From NCBI RefSeq assembly GCF_024868665.1, contig NC_079910.1:11335427-11399426 (forward strand): DNA of 64,000 nucleotides. The letters run 5' to 3'. The notes below the pieces were generated by a model that was not told where the DNA came from, did not search any database, and was given only the letters and a program-made list of their open reading frames with translations. The position numbers were made by a program, and so were the translations under genes. Origin of the DNA: Triplophysa rosa (taxonomy: Eukaryota > Chordata > Actinopteri > Cypriniformes > Nemacheilidae). Shown piece by piece: positions 24,431 to 44,900 of the stretch; the stretch's first letter is position 1; each line of letters begins with the position of its first letter.

Positions 24431-27400
24431 TACATTTGCAATTTTGTGGTATTTCAGTCTCTTAAGAACCCAGCTTAATAAATATTATATAAGGGAACTA
24501 AAGATTCTGCAGTCATGATCATTTATGAGAATTATGTGTCTTGATTGATTGTCTTGAATAGACTGCATCATAGGCCTCTGAGGCCTCTGAGGTTATTTTC
24601 TGAAAATAAATTATAATATTTGCAGGTAATATTAATTTTAATAGTAGTAATTGTATTAAACAAAAAGGAATTTAATCAATAAGGAAGCTGACTGATTAAA
24701 TATCTCAGATGGTGTGAGACCTATGTGCTCCTATATCACCACCAGCACTGGAAACGACCTGAATCTGCATCAGTCAACAATCTTCAGTCACATTTATGAT
24801 GGGACTGTGTTTGTAGAAACCATTCCCTGACCCAAACCTGTTACACTGCAGCTCTAGCCAGGACAGGATCATGAAATGATCTTTGGGCAACTGATAGGAA
24901 TGAAGGATTCCAGTGTATAAAAAGTCTAAGGAATGAACCTGACAGGGCCTGTATGTTGCATGTGCAGGTGCTACACTACATACATCATCAAAAAAGAGAG
25001 GAGACCTGTGATGGAGGTGCAGACTGATGATGATCTCCAAACCACTACACTTAGACTGAGCTTCATGAGATGCAACTTTTGGAATACCATTTCTTTATTA
25101 TTCTTAAATAAAAAAAAAACACAAACATGCTTAGGCCCACATGCATTTTAATTTTAATCTCCATGAATAAGAGGCAGGTACCAGTGTCATCTTTTACCTG
25201 CAATAACTGTTAGGTCAGTAAACAATATAAAAATAGTTTCTAAATCTCCAATCTTTTAAAAACTCCAGTTTTAGGTTTGTGTTCTTTATATTGTCAAGGT
25301 CAATGTATTGAAGTTTTTTATTTTTTGCATATATTCAACCTTTAAAGACTTTAAAAAGTTTATACATGGATGTGCCTTGTGCCTTTTGGGGAGAAAAAGC
25401 AATAATTCACAATACATTAAAAGCAATAAAACAGCACAACAAAATCATATTTTCCTCATCTCTGTACCACAGCGGACTCAGGCAGATGGATGCCTTTCAG
25501 ATGATGTAGACTTGCAACTGCTATGAGTTTATCCAATTTAAGAAATGTTATTGAAATGGACAGTCCTCCAGACACTTTCCTCGGTATCCTATGCAGTGAA
25601 CACTAATGGGTATAAAATACTTTATTTTGTGGGGAAAAACACAATTGATAATCTCATTGATGACAATGAGACAAATCTCATTGATAATAAAGAGAATTTA
25701 TAAAAAAGAGCTAAAAGTTCATTTATCAAAATATACAATTTCAGTTTACAACTGCTTTAAAATGTAATAAATATCATTAAAGTTATCTGTCTGTGCATCG
25801 TTTGAAGTGTTCCTGAAGGTTTTAAAATTTGTCATAATCTTCAAGCAGCTGTAAAAAAAATGGATATAACTACGTCTTTTGACGTAACAACCAGCCAACA
25901 GCAGCGTGGCTGATCACTAGTTCTTCTATCGATATATGCTGCCTTTCCAAACCGTGCGTGAGCGTGCAATGATCCCAGACAATTTAATCCAGATATACTA
26001 ATCGTACACATCAAGTGTGTTCGAAGAACCGAATTATCCAGATGATGATTAGCGAGATTAGGACATCTCGGATGTTTAATTTGATCTTCGATGTAGTAAG
26101 TGACGTACGGAGAACGGGCCCCACGTCTCAACTGTGATTAGATAGTTCCTTATTATTATCACATTTACACTTACATACATCATGATTTTGAGCAAAATAA
26201 GCAAACAAAATGTAGTGCATGTACTGTAAATATATACAAATTCTATTATGTCTTAGTTTGTCAAAAAAATAAATAAATAAAGCGCTGTTTGTTGTCATGT
26301 GCGAACCCCGGAGAATCCCTTGGGTGGAGTGATGTAAGAGGTAACATTTATTATGAATTAATGAAAATGAATGAATGAAACAAAAAAAAACAGAGAACAA
26401 AAATAGGATCACAAAAGTAATCTTCAAATGCAATGTACGTTATTTACAGCAATAATTTGACATTAATCTGATCTGGACACTCCACCACTTGTGTGACGTC
26501 ATCAATTTTTTGCAAATTCAACAGAGTCAGAAAGCTTTGAAATCCACAAATAGGCCTAATAGTAATGCTGCTACTGGGAAGAAAAACGACGAAGCAAGAG
26601 ACAGTCAGGAGCATATAACTTCCCAGGTAAAAAAGTGCACTACTTAAAGTGCTCTATTTTCACGCATTAGTTTTGTACTTAATGTCAAACCTTTTTAGTA
26701 GTAGTTCTTAACATAAATGTAGGTTTAAGTGTACTTAACTGAGCTATTTTGAGACATCAAGAATATTTTTAGTGTATTCACCCCTTAGTATTCCACTGTA
26801 CCACCTGTGGTACCCTTACAAAAGAGATCTTGGGAATGCTAAGCGGTTAAGTGTATAAAATTATTGTGTGACAATACACAATATACAGTTGCACTCTAAG
26901 TCCATTATGGAACTGTATTTTAGTGAACTTTTACCTGGGTTTCTTCCTCTCAGGTGCAATCAGACAAAAGAATGAGGAAGTGATGAGCCATTGTGCAATG
27001 AGTCTCTTTACAGGCACATATTACGGAAAGGGAAATTAAACAGACATATTCCCTTACGCACAAGCCACTGAGACCAAAGACAAGCACACAGGTAAGAGTT
27101 ATGAATGCAGTTATGTCATATAAATGCATAAATATTAATCTGCTGCTGTAATATAAAAATCTTGAAAAAGAAAAACTTGACCTGTTGACCTTGACCTGTT
27201 GGATTTTTGGTTCTAAACTTTGTTTGCACTTTGTCATTATAAAAAGTTGTACCGAAGTGAAATGCAAAATGTGTGTATTTATAATCCTTTTTGTGAGCAT
27301 TATTCTTCAAGAGGACTGTACATAGCCTCTTGGCTTTGCAATGTATAGACATGTGTGTGATAAATAAGGCACAGCTTAAGAAGACTGATGCGTTCTTCAA

Positions 27401-27728
27401 TAGTTCGAACCAGATTTGTTGTGGAATAATGTTCTTCAACCTAAAATGGTATTTGAAAACCGGTTTTGACCGGTAAAAATATTATCATGCATAAGGATTT
27501 GATAAGTTATTAAATCACTTGGAAATTAAAGCAACTTCTGGTTTCAAGAATTCTTCACAAAGATGGTCTTTAGGACTTTAGAGAACAAACAGCTCTATAT
27601 CTCCTAACAACTAAACTTTGGAAACTGTTTTTTTAGTTTGATAATTAGGAGTTTGTTAGCGATTGCACTCGCGATCAGAGGCACAAAAAGACCATGGTGA
27701 CGGAATTCCCAGTTTAGGTGAATTTATT
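24431..27728. other. Intergenic stretch upstream of pik3cg
   Basis: About 3.3 kb of AT-rich DNA with no supported coding region. It may contain the untranslated first exon and promoter of pik3cg, which I could not place. Confidence 0.45.
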
Positions 27729-27975
27729 ATGCAGATCCAGACAGATTTTGCCCCCGCATTGACTACCATAGTAGGAAAAAATACAATTGTAGTAATATAA
27801 AGTAATTTTCCTACTATGGGAGTCAATGGGGGGTAAGATCTGTTTGGTTATATGCATTCTTCCAAATATCTTTCTCTGTGTTCATCAGAACAAAGAAATT
27901 CATAAAGATTTGGAACATCTCGAAGGTGAGTAAATGATGACAGCATTTTAATTTTTAGGTGAAGTATCCCTTTAA
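27729..27975. repeat. Partial copy of the cypriniform MITE family
   Basis: The right half ends GGTGAAGTATCCCTTTAA, with upstream text ('cagaacaaagaaattcata', 'ggtgagtaaatgatgaca') typical of the family at 4217. Inside is an inverted pair around 27760-27830 ('gactaccatagtaggaaaa' against 'ttttcctactatgggagtc'). Confidence 0.6.
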
Positions 27976-28049
27976 TAGTGAGAACTGGACCCTAATCTAA
28001 AGTGTGACCGCTTTTTTTCTGGTATCTTAGTATATTTTCATATTCTAGT

Positions 28050-35394
<7,345 letters not shown>

Positions 35395-36202
35395 TATTTA
35401 AAACCTGAAAATGAACAAAGGTAAAAAAGATTTTAAAAATGTTATTGTGTAAAAAAGAAAAAATCCCATTCAATTCTATACGATTTTAGTTAATTAAACA
35501 AAATAATGTTATTTCTATTGTACACTCTTTTTTTATTTAAGCATGTAGATCCCCTTTGAAACAATTGTATGGATCTTATGGGTTTGTACAAAATCCAAAC
35601 TTTTTTGTTTAATTAAAAACAAATATTATCTTGTTTGTCACTGCTTTGTGCAATTTTTTATCCATTAAACAATAATCGAAAAACATGAGTCACAAATCAC
35701 AGAGAGAAAAACTAATGACTGATTCAGACGGTTAGAAAGACCCTCAGTTGGTCAGGAAATGAGACAAGAGTGTATTTATAGTCATTGCCTTTAGAGGGCA
35801 CCCTGGTCCATATTCACCCCACATGGGTCAAGATACAGAGATAAATACTTGATATTACAATAGACTATGAGATTTAAGGTTTGTTATTGACTACTGTATT
35901 AAAAGTGCATGTCTGTCAACCCCTCTCCCCGGCCCAGCAAATACTGTACTTGGTGGGTATTCTGTTTCTTTTAGGATGGGTGGGCAGAGAGGGGAGGGCG
36001 TGTAGGGGTGTTGTCACAGCCCGCAGTTTGGGGGGTATGGGCGGGGGGCTGTCAAGTCTGTCTGAGAGACTGTTGCCAGACAGGCGAGTCTCCATCCTGC
36101 CCCTCATCTACTGCATCCTCCTCGGTTTCTTACAATCTTTAATAATGCATTTGTTTTTTGTTTTTCATTCGTTTTTTTTCCATTTAGCTCTATTGTACGT
36201 TT

Positions 36203-36253
<51 letters not shown>

Positions 36254-36301
36254 CTTGCACACGCACACACAAATACACACACATGCCAAGACTGCATTAA
36301 T
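35395..36301. other. Stretch after pik3cg
   Basis: Includes the probable pik3cg 3' untranslated region (ATTAAA signals at 35612 and 35664 are weak candidates) and a GC-richer patch at 35930-36110 with no supported gene. Confidence 0.35.
36205..36283. repeat. (CT)n microsatellite with CA-rich tail
   Basis: CT repeats at about 36206-36249 are followed by ACACGCACACACAAATACACACACA. Confidence 0.9.
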
Positions 36302-37878
36302 ATGAGCACATGGTTAGACCACTGGCTGTCTACATTGGGATGGGAAGGTCCATTCTGTACTATAAGGTAAGACTATTAGACTAAAACATGCTTATCTTTG
36401 TACATATTGTTTATACAATACAATGCTATTTTTAGTTTCTTTTTTAAATCATACATTGACATGTCCAACATCTTCCCCCAGGCTAGAGTAGGCGTTACAC
36501 AGATGGACAAAGATTTTTAAGGTAATCATTTCTTTTATGTAATGTAAGAAAGATGTGTGTAGTTTACTTACAATTCAATATACTTGTAAATGTGAATAGC
36601 AGGGATTAAAAAAATGTATGTGGTCCTTACCCTTTTAGCTAATGTTCATGGAGGTACAGTCAAACATCTTATGCCCTGATTTAAACCGGCATGCATGTGT
36701 GATCATATAAAGTCATCATGTGCTCTATACAGCTGCATCTACTGTATATCAGGTGCTCTACACCCTCAAAAAACCTCCCTTCTACAAATCAAAGTAGATG
36801 TTTGGTCCAGCCTCTTTTTTATAATTGAGGATATTTGAAAGCTTCAGTAATTACTGGTGAGGGTTTGTTAGAGGGCAAGTCAGGTCATATATGTGCATTG
36901 TCTGTGTGAACCTTGGTTACTGAGTGTACATGGAGGAACTATTCAAGCAATAATGGTTTCCTGTGCTGAAAAGATCACTGACCTAGTTCAGCATCCCCCA
37001 AATTCCACAACACACTGCGTTCATATGTTCTGCTAATATTTAATTTCTAGAGGTTTTACGTATGGGAGTTTCTGATTGCTTTTTGAAATGCACTACATAA
37101 CTCACCATAGCTTTATAATGATCAGCCTTTTGCATTTAATGTTCATGCATCTTAATGATTTTTATGCTGAAGTCAGTAGAACAGGTCATGTTTATAAAAA
37201 ACATATAAAATAAGGGTCAAAATAACTCTCACAGTGTTTATATAATCCACATTTTGAGAGTGTGGATTATATATGCACCGTGAGTGTTAATTTGACCTTT
37301 TTTAACACTGGCGATTTTACTGTGTACTTAAACGAGGAAATAATGCCTGTTGACTTCAATATCCTCACTGTAACTCACTGTAATAACATTAGTTAATGCA
37401 CTAACATGAACAACTGTACTGACATTAACTAACATTAATAAAGATGAATAAATACTGAAAAACTATACAGTATTGCCCATCCTTAACGTTAATTAATGTA
37501 TTTACTAATGTTAACAAATACAACCTTATTGTAAAATGTTAGCTGAAATTGTAAGAAAAACTTAACACTGCACATCAGAAAAATGCACAATAGAATCATT
37601 TTTACTGGTGGTCTAGTTCACCTACTGTACACAACTAAACAATTATATGATTTCAATTTTAAAGTATGTATCTTCCATTGTTACTCTCACACAGAGCGCT
37701 GCCATGCTGGTATAAGGTCTCTCTTTTCTGCACTGATGGTCCGTGGCTAAACTGCTACGACACACTGCAGCGTCCTCTACAGAAGCCCTCCAATTATAAC
37801 AGAGACACACCAACTACCATCAACAATGTAGATGCTGTATGGGAAAGTCCTCAGGAAGCGTTCCATAAATCAGTATGA
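36302..37878 (+). CDS. Weak two-exon candidate, unrecognised small protein
   Basis: ATG at 36302 opens a segment MSTWLDHWLSTLGWEGPFCT... that ends at 36366 before GTAAGA. A segment with acceptor CACACAG at 37688-37694 continues in phase as RALPCWYKVSLFCTDGPW... to a stop at 37878, giving 82 aa in all. A good donor (TCA|GTATGAG at 37872) inside the second segment could extend it into a further exon I could not find. There is no domain, signal peptide or homolog that I recognise. The W/C-rich composition and splice phasing are mildly suggestive, but this may be chance. A third intervening candidate exon (36482-36520) has an in-frame stop. Confidence 0.22.
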
Positions 37879-39095
37879 GTAAATGAGACTGCCACTGAGG
37901 TCAGGATGCTCATTATTAGTCTTGGCATTTGATTTGATTGTAGGTTGGCCTTTTAAATGCATGAGCACTATTTCTTTATAAGTTTCTGTGATGCCCCATT
38001 GATATAATCAAATCTTTTGCTGTGATTCTGCCTCGTGCAGCGTGACTGATTTCCTCTGGTGTTCAGAGTGGACTGGAGTTTTCTAGCACCATTTGAAATC
38101 GGTCGTGCTGAAAGGCATCACATCCACTTCATAATGACATACCAAACTGCAGGTCACTGTTTAGAGGGTGAGAAAAAGGGAAATGAAGTGGCGTGAAAGG
38201 TTTTCAGTTAATACACTCTTAATAAAACTAAAAGAGCCTAAATAACTTTCAAAAACCTATAGAAGTTTTCAAAATCAGTGATTGCAAAGTCTAAACTCCA
38301 CTAGGTTTTCTGTTAAAAACACATGCAAAATCAAACAAAAAAGAAAATAAAACCATAAAATATCAAAAAGGAAATATCACTTTTCACTTAACTGATAGAT
38401 TTGCTAAAAATAAAAGTTTGTCCTAAAATCGTTTTTAAACTGTTGTTTACTAGAGCACTGAAATACTGATGTCGGTACAGATGTTTTTAGTTAATACACT
38501 AAAACAACTGATGTTTTCTGTTAAAAAACAAAAAACAAATAAAAAATATAATATTACAATAAATTAAAATAATAAAAATTAAATATTTAAATAAAAACAA
38601 TATTACTTACAATTTTTTTTTAAACAAATTTGTTGTTTGTTGTCATTAGCATTTTCAAGTCTATGAACAAATTTTAAGGAATAGTCTTTTTTTTAGGTCT
38701 TTTTTATTCACCATGGGTATGTGTCTACGATGTTTCTCAATAGCTTTGGTATGACTTTAGAAGAATGTTGAAATTGTATGAATCACTTTAAAGATTCTGA
38801 TTAATAAACTGTTTCTTTACTTTCTGAAATCTGATGATCATCTGTATGCAATATTGGTATCTCTATACCATGATATTTTTTCCAGTGTCTTTTTTTGTCA
38901 GTTTTAGGATTAACAGAGCATGTTTGGACCTGCAGCTCTGGAGTCAATTATTAAACGCACACGGATACATCACTTCTAGTCCGGCACATACTATCCCACA
39001 TTCCCTGGGAAAAGTGTCAGAAGGGATGGGACTGTGTTTATCTTCATTCCTTTGAGGAATCAGGTGCTTTCTGTCACCTGGGTAACTGAATCTCC

Positions 39096-40295
39096 ATGGA
39101 TGTCATAACCAACCCGCTGCCTGAACCGAGTGACACGGCCCCACCAAGATCTGTAACATCAGAATCAGGCAGCTGGATGTCATTCACAATGTTTCTTAGC
39201 GAACTGGCAGCAAGAAAGACATACGCAGGTAAGATTACTAGTCCTGCTGTTTTTATATTGTGGCAGCTAAGGTTCCAGATTTGTCCAGGCTTTGTCTTTT
39301 AGACAAATTATTTTAGGTCATGTCGGAATAAGAGGGGACAGTACGTATTAAATCTTTGATTCATTTGATTGCTTTTGACTGAAGACACATCATCTGTCTG
39401 CTCACAGTTGTGCTGACCAAAAGCCTTTAGAACGATGGAAGAAAATGTGAAGAAAGTCCAGACGGAAAATATATCAAGCCAGGATGACTGCAATCTAAAG
39501 TGCAAGCAATATCTTATCAGGTCTTATATCACAGCATAAGAATGTTTTTTTTTGGTAGTAGTAAATCAAAGTTGCATTTGATTGATGTGACCCTTGTAGT
39601 TATTTGATCAGCTGGTAATCTGTCTTTCAGTTTGTTTGGTGAATCAACAGCTGAGTATTTTCTCAGCCCTTTTTCTTGCTCAAAGGACGTACCTCATTGG
39701 TTTTCCCAGCTACGAGATGACATGAGAGGTACAGTACGACAATATGCATCTACTGCGCATCACAGAAAATGAAATCTGTCTGTGCAATTATAAACAATGT
39801 AATAAATCTGTTAGAGAGAGATCTAAGTGTACTGCACTCTTATAGCTGAAAACATAAATTATACAAAAAATGCAAAGGAATCATATGTGTTTTGTGCATG
39901 CACTCATCCTGTATTTAATGTCTGTCATTAGATGACATGAGTGCAGGAGCCCTGTGGGACGCTCTGACACAACGCTCTACACAGATATCACAAGAATCAA
40001 ATACAGACCTATCAATGGTGATTATGAAGTTCAGTTTCTCTTACACCAACTATATTATCTTTGTTGAACACTGTGAAAATTTCTTAAGACAACCGTCTCA
40101 TAGTCATATTTTGGTTTTGTTCATTAGATTGCGAGAAGGGTTGTAGATTGGAAGACGCTGAAGGAACAGGACCATCTGAAGCACCTGTCAGGGGTCAGAC
40201 ACATGTTCCGCACTGCTCAGCGTAACCAGGCCATCACAGCCCTCCTTCTCCAACATAACCCTCGTTTTAACAGTGAGATGAATAATGATAAATAA
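39096..40295 (+). CDS. Unrecognised protein of 193 aa, five coding exons
   Basis: Exons: 39096-39228, 39424-39520, 39631-39728, 39932-40017, 40128-40295. Five segments join with matching phases (1,2,1,0) through GT-AG introns of 195, 110, 203 and 110 bases, which is hard to get by chance. An in-frame stop just upstream supports the ATG at 39096. The N-terminus is PST-rich, then comes FTMFLSELAARKTYA and a polar, lysine-rich stretch, then YLIRSLFGESTAEYFLSPF and VPHWFSQLRDDMR. The end is helical and basic (KHLSGVRHMFRTAQRNQ). No signal peptide or membrane span. The function is not recognised; it looks like a soluble intracellular protein. The donor at 39520 (CAG|GTCTTA) and the acceptor at 39423 are the weakest sites. 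It lies downstream of pik3cg and upstream of the laminin gene, same strand. A non-coding exon may lie in 38900-39060. Confidence 0.62.
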
Positions 40296-40529
40296 TGAAG
40301 CCGAGATAAAAAAAAAGAATGGTTGACTGCATTTATTTTGACATTGGTTTGACTGGCATATGCATTTATTGGGATAAAAATAGTAAAGAGTGTTGAGTTG
40401 TTGTGAAGAAGTGTAATTGAACCGAGTAAAAAGAACTTGAATTTGGTTTATGTGTATGAGTTTTTATACATAGCCTACTTTTAAGAGTTAATTACATTTT
40501 TGAATATTATAACAATTGTCAGGCCTATA

Positions 40530-40860
40530 TATACAGCCATTGAAAAAATGAAGAGACCACTACAAAAAAGTGTGCTATTTCTAAGTATGTGCAAAGTAAA
40601 ATGATGATTTTCATTTTTTTTTCGCAGAAAACTGACAAACAGGGCAGAACAACAAAGAAAAAGATGCTATGTTTGCATATCTAGAAAACAAGTTTGTTAA
40701 CTTTTAAACAACACAATACTAATGTTTTACATGTATTTTAGGATCTGTAAAACATTTTCTCAGTCTTTTACATTGCTGAGGTATATTTCTGTCGGAATGG
40801 GTTAGGGGCACTGATGAAAGGCAAAACTGGAGTGGTCTTTTAGTACAGGAGTAGGAATTG
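40530..40860. repeat. Inverted-repeat element related to the 58.6-kb copy
   Basis: Starts TATACAGCCATTGAAAAAAT, then GAAGAGACCACT, and ends near GGAGTGGTCTTTTAGTAC. It shares termini and internal motifs ('gaaaacaagtt', 'tttacattgctgaggt') with the element at 58610-59125. Confidence 0.55.
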
Positions 40861-41399
40861 CCATCTCTCCACCAAAAGGGGGCAGTAAATTGTAAGTAAT
40901 CAGAGGTAATAAATATAAAAATCCCTCCAAAAGCTATTTACTTACCCTTTATTTGCTCTATTTAGCTTACCAACAAAACAGGTTGCGAATGTATATAATA
41001 GAAATATTAATGGTTTAAAGCCTCGATTTCCATTTTCTTTTGACGCAGTGTATGGAAAGACAACGTCAAACGACAGAATAACACAAACTAAACTAAGCTC
41101 ATTCACCTTGTTGAAAAATGTTGTATTTTAGCATCTGCAAAGTAGCCACATGTAATGTTTCAGAACTACAAAGCTAGGATTAGAGTTAAAGTATTGTTTG
41201 ATTTAATGCAACTGAATGAGAGGGAGAATCACTTCCGAATGGGCTCAATGACTGTTGGCAGCTTTCAGTCTCGCCTGTCTGTGCATATTGATTATTTATC
41301 TATCCCAAACACATTAAATCAAATATGAGGCTTATTTAAAATACAAGCCATGCCGTCGTCTTACAAACACTCTTGCCTGTTTATAACGAGAAGTGCATG

Positions 41400-41505
41400 T
41401 TAGTTACAGAAGTACTGGACTCCTCCCTCAGTAGTGCTGTCTGTAGTGCAGGGAGCGCATTTCAACAGGTGGACGGGCAGCTCGCGGGAGGGCTGAACCT
41501 TACAG
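41400..41505 (+). other. Candidate non-coding first exon (laminin beta gene, option A)
   Basis: GC-richer island ending in AACCTTACAG|GTAAGAAC at 41505, with no ATG retained. It would splice to the start-codon exon at 48608. Inference from position and donor quality only. Confidence 0.3.
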
Positions 41506-41999
41506 GTAAGAACACATGAAGTTGTTTTGTGCACTTTTTTGCTTTTTATTCTGTTTCTTTTCCCCTGTATAGTTTATATCTCCAGTTAATGCGTTTAGAG
41601 CTTGTTGTGATATTCTTTGCGTCCATCGAGATTAGTCATTGATGTCATTTACGAACTTTAAAGTTCTGTTTTGTTGCGTTACAGATGTAATTTGCCTAAA
41701 AACTATTTGACCTTTTCTATAGAATTGATGTTCATCAAAAAATCCATAGCCTATTCTAATAGGAAGATCTATTAATTTGTTTATACATTGTAATACCGAA
41801 TGATCCTTTTCTGAGACTTCTCTCTCTTGCTTTCAATCAAATGTACTAGTTTTGAGCACTTTTTGAACACTGTGTTAAAAAAAATTCTAAGAGCAAGACA
41901 TGTAAATAATGTACCATACTTGCATTTGTTATCAGAATCAGTTTTATTGGACTGGGGGGAAAGTCTGATTTATTTAAAATATATTTAACTGTAAAGTGT

Positions 42000-44900
42000 C
42001 TGGGAAAATGTTTTATTTTCATCATCATTCTCAGAGACCTTCCATGTTTCTAAACATTTCTTTCACACCTGCTCATGAATGCAATAGCTCTCAAACGGTG
42101 TTCCCTGACTTTACTGTTCTGTCCATTCCTTCATTCAATACACAAGACGATTATCTATTTAGATGATCTCACAATCTAAAGCATGATAACATTTTTAATT
42201 CTAACTATTACCAACAGCACTACATTCTAAGCAACATTTGTTGGATTTCACCTTGTAGCTCTTTAGTTGTTGTCTTTGTCCTTTTTAAAAGCATTGAACT
42301 TAAAAGTGACTTTATCTACTCTCGTCATTGGTCAGCTCTGTGACAGGGCTAATAAAACCTTGCATACAGATTGTACTTTTGTACTTTCACTCTCCATTGC
42401 ACGTAGAAGTGATCTACTCTGTCATTTTCCAGTGCTGTAAAAAGTGCATGCATACTCTGATTAGGCATTTAAAAAGCTCCATATAGACATATGTTGTATA
42501 CTTATACAATAATACACTATTTGGTATAATATTATAAGGTTCATGAGATTTAAAGAATTCTCAGATGTATGTCACAGGAAAACTTGTAGCAGAGTCCGAG
42601 TCATGAAGCATGGGAAAATTCCTGTTTCTGAGTATAGCTTTATGCTGACTTTTAGCCCCATTGCTGTGGGTTGTAGTCCTTCTCCTCGGATCACACTGAG
42701 ACCAAAATCACTTTTACTGTTGTAATATACAGTATATATATTTTTGGGACAGGTGCATTTGGCAACACCCATTTGAGATTAGTTTAAACATATCTTTTGT
42801 TAAATGTTTGATTGTATAATAATTACTCCCAGCTGCAGGAAAAGCTGTCAAAACATATACTGTGTCTCTTATGATCGATCTGCTGGCTGTTCATTCTCTC
42901 TGGAGCTTTATTTAACATGTCAGTCGTCTGATTGAAGCAAATGATGTTATGATTTTAGAAGCAATCAAGGGGATAGAGGAATGATGAGCACATCTTAATG
43001 TCAGAGAGGAAGGATGAAATGATGATATTGAATGTGAAACCGTGCTTATCTGATTATGAATTGCCTCAAAATAGATACACAACAGTACAGAACTTTAAGC
43101 CGGCGTAATAATTTTATACTCACAGTCTTTTAATGTTTAGTAAATAGCTGTTTGCGTCATTGGGAATATTTGAAAAAAGCACATTTTGTATCACCATCTT
43201 ATGCATACTGTAGTTTACTGTAAAATGTTTTGTCATATAATCTAAAAGCGTATTGTCAACTGTTCTTATAGCTATAACATGATAATGTTTAATACTAAGG
43301 TCTTGATGCGGAAATATCTTGATACAACATATCAGACTGGGTGAATTGTTTTATGGCACGTGTTGAATAATGTCCCTCTCTGGCAGTCTGAGAGGAATGC
43401 AGAGAATGATACAGTTCCGGAATATCACTCTTCACTTTTCTGAACATTCTGGAATGATGCTCTCAGAAAGACCTGGTCTGTCTCTCAATCGGTCATGAAT
43501 CGGTATATCGTGTACAAGGGTTCGGGCACTGGTAAGATCCTGGCTCACTTCACATTGGGACACTTTTCACTTATTTTCCCGTGACGTGACTGTGTAAGCG
43601 CATTTATTTATTAACAGGCAAAACCCACATCTCTCTGACTTTATTTTTTAAATACTGTGCACAAAATTGGTCAATTATTAAATTGAACTGTTAAGTAGAT
43701 TTTGTTCCGTGCCTGTCTAGCAATGTGTGTTTACACATAAAATAAAAGTTTATTGAGTTAACTTGTGCGATTTCGGTTAAACGGCTTCCAAAAATATCAC
43801 ATGATTTCCAGTAAGGGAACGGGAGCATGGATGCTCCCTGATTTTAGCGTTGCATTGTGGGAATTTTTAGGGAATAGTTTGCGAATGAGACAGCCCTTAA
43901 AATGGCCGACTCCCTGATCAGTGCCCTGACTACTGAACAAGGGAGCTGAATGAAAAACACCCCTGGTCATCTTCTCATTCTTTAATTTAGTTGAAGTTCA
44001 GAAATGTTTATCAAGAAAACAAGAGGAGTTCTTTAACATGTAATAGAATCTGTGATCAAACACATACTGTATCCCCCAAGAACCCCTAGGGCAGGAAACT
44101 TACTGCTATATTGTTACATGAAGACATAATTGTGTGTGTGTTACTCTATAGATGTTCAGAAATGTCCACTATCTATTCTATTGTCATTCTATTTTTTTAA
44201 GATATTTCATTTTTTTGGTCATTATTTCAGTGTTTGCCCGTGCCTGCATGGTCACTGTAGACTCACTGTGTCTCTGAAGGTGAGACTGAGCACTGAGTCA
44301 GGGTTTCAGTTGACTCTTGGCTACTGTTTGGTCTTGTGCTCCGAAAAGGCCGTAGGGTGTGAATGAGCTCGCGTGAGCACGTTCAGGTTGTGTGGTTAGA
44401 GATGAACCCTGCCGTTTGAAGGCATTACTTAAGTGAGCCAGCCTGATTCTCCTGTCCTTCATTGACAGTCAGTATCCCTATGCATTGTACTGAAAGCGTG
44501 TACAATGCAAGACACTTTATGACAAATTGAATTACCCACATGTACATTTTCATGTGGTCTTAGAATAGAAAGTTGATGGGACAATATCTCTTTGACCAAG
44601 AGAGTAGCGTGGCTAATTCAAGGTCATGCAGCACCAGCTTCAAGTTCTTCTAGAGAATGTAAACATTGTTTTTCAGTGTTATTGTAATACAATGCGCAGG
44701 TCATTCTGACATTGTGCTCAATGTTTACTCGTTCTTCTGTATACAAGCTGAGCCTAATCAGAAAGAATACTGGTCCAATCTTGTACAGTCTAATGGGAGG
44801 GAATGAAGGTTTTGGTCTGTACATGTCTTTTACCTTTACTGTACCTCCCGTTGTGTTCATCCGTACAAGCTCTACGTCACTCGCAAGCTTTGCTTCACTA

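Noticed and set aside
36482..36520. Extra exon between 36366 and 37695
   Set aside because: Splice-like borders exist, but the required frame hits a stop after two codons.
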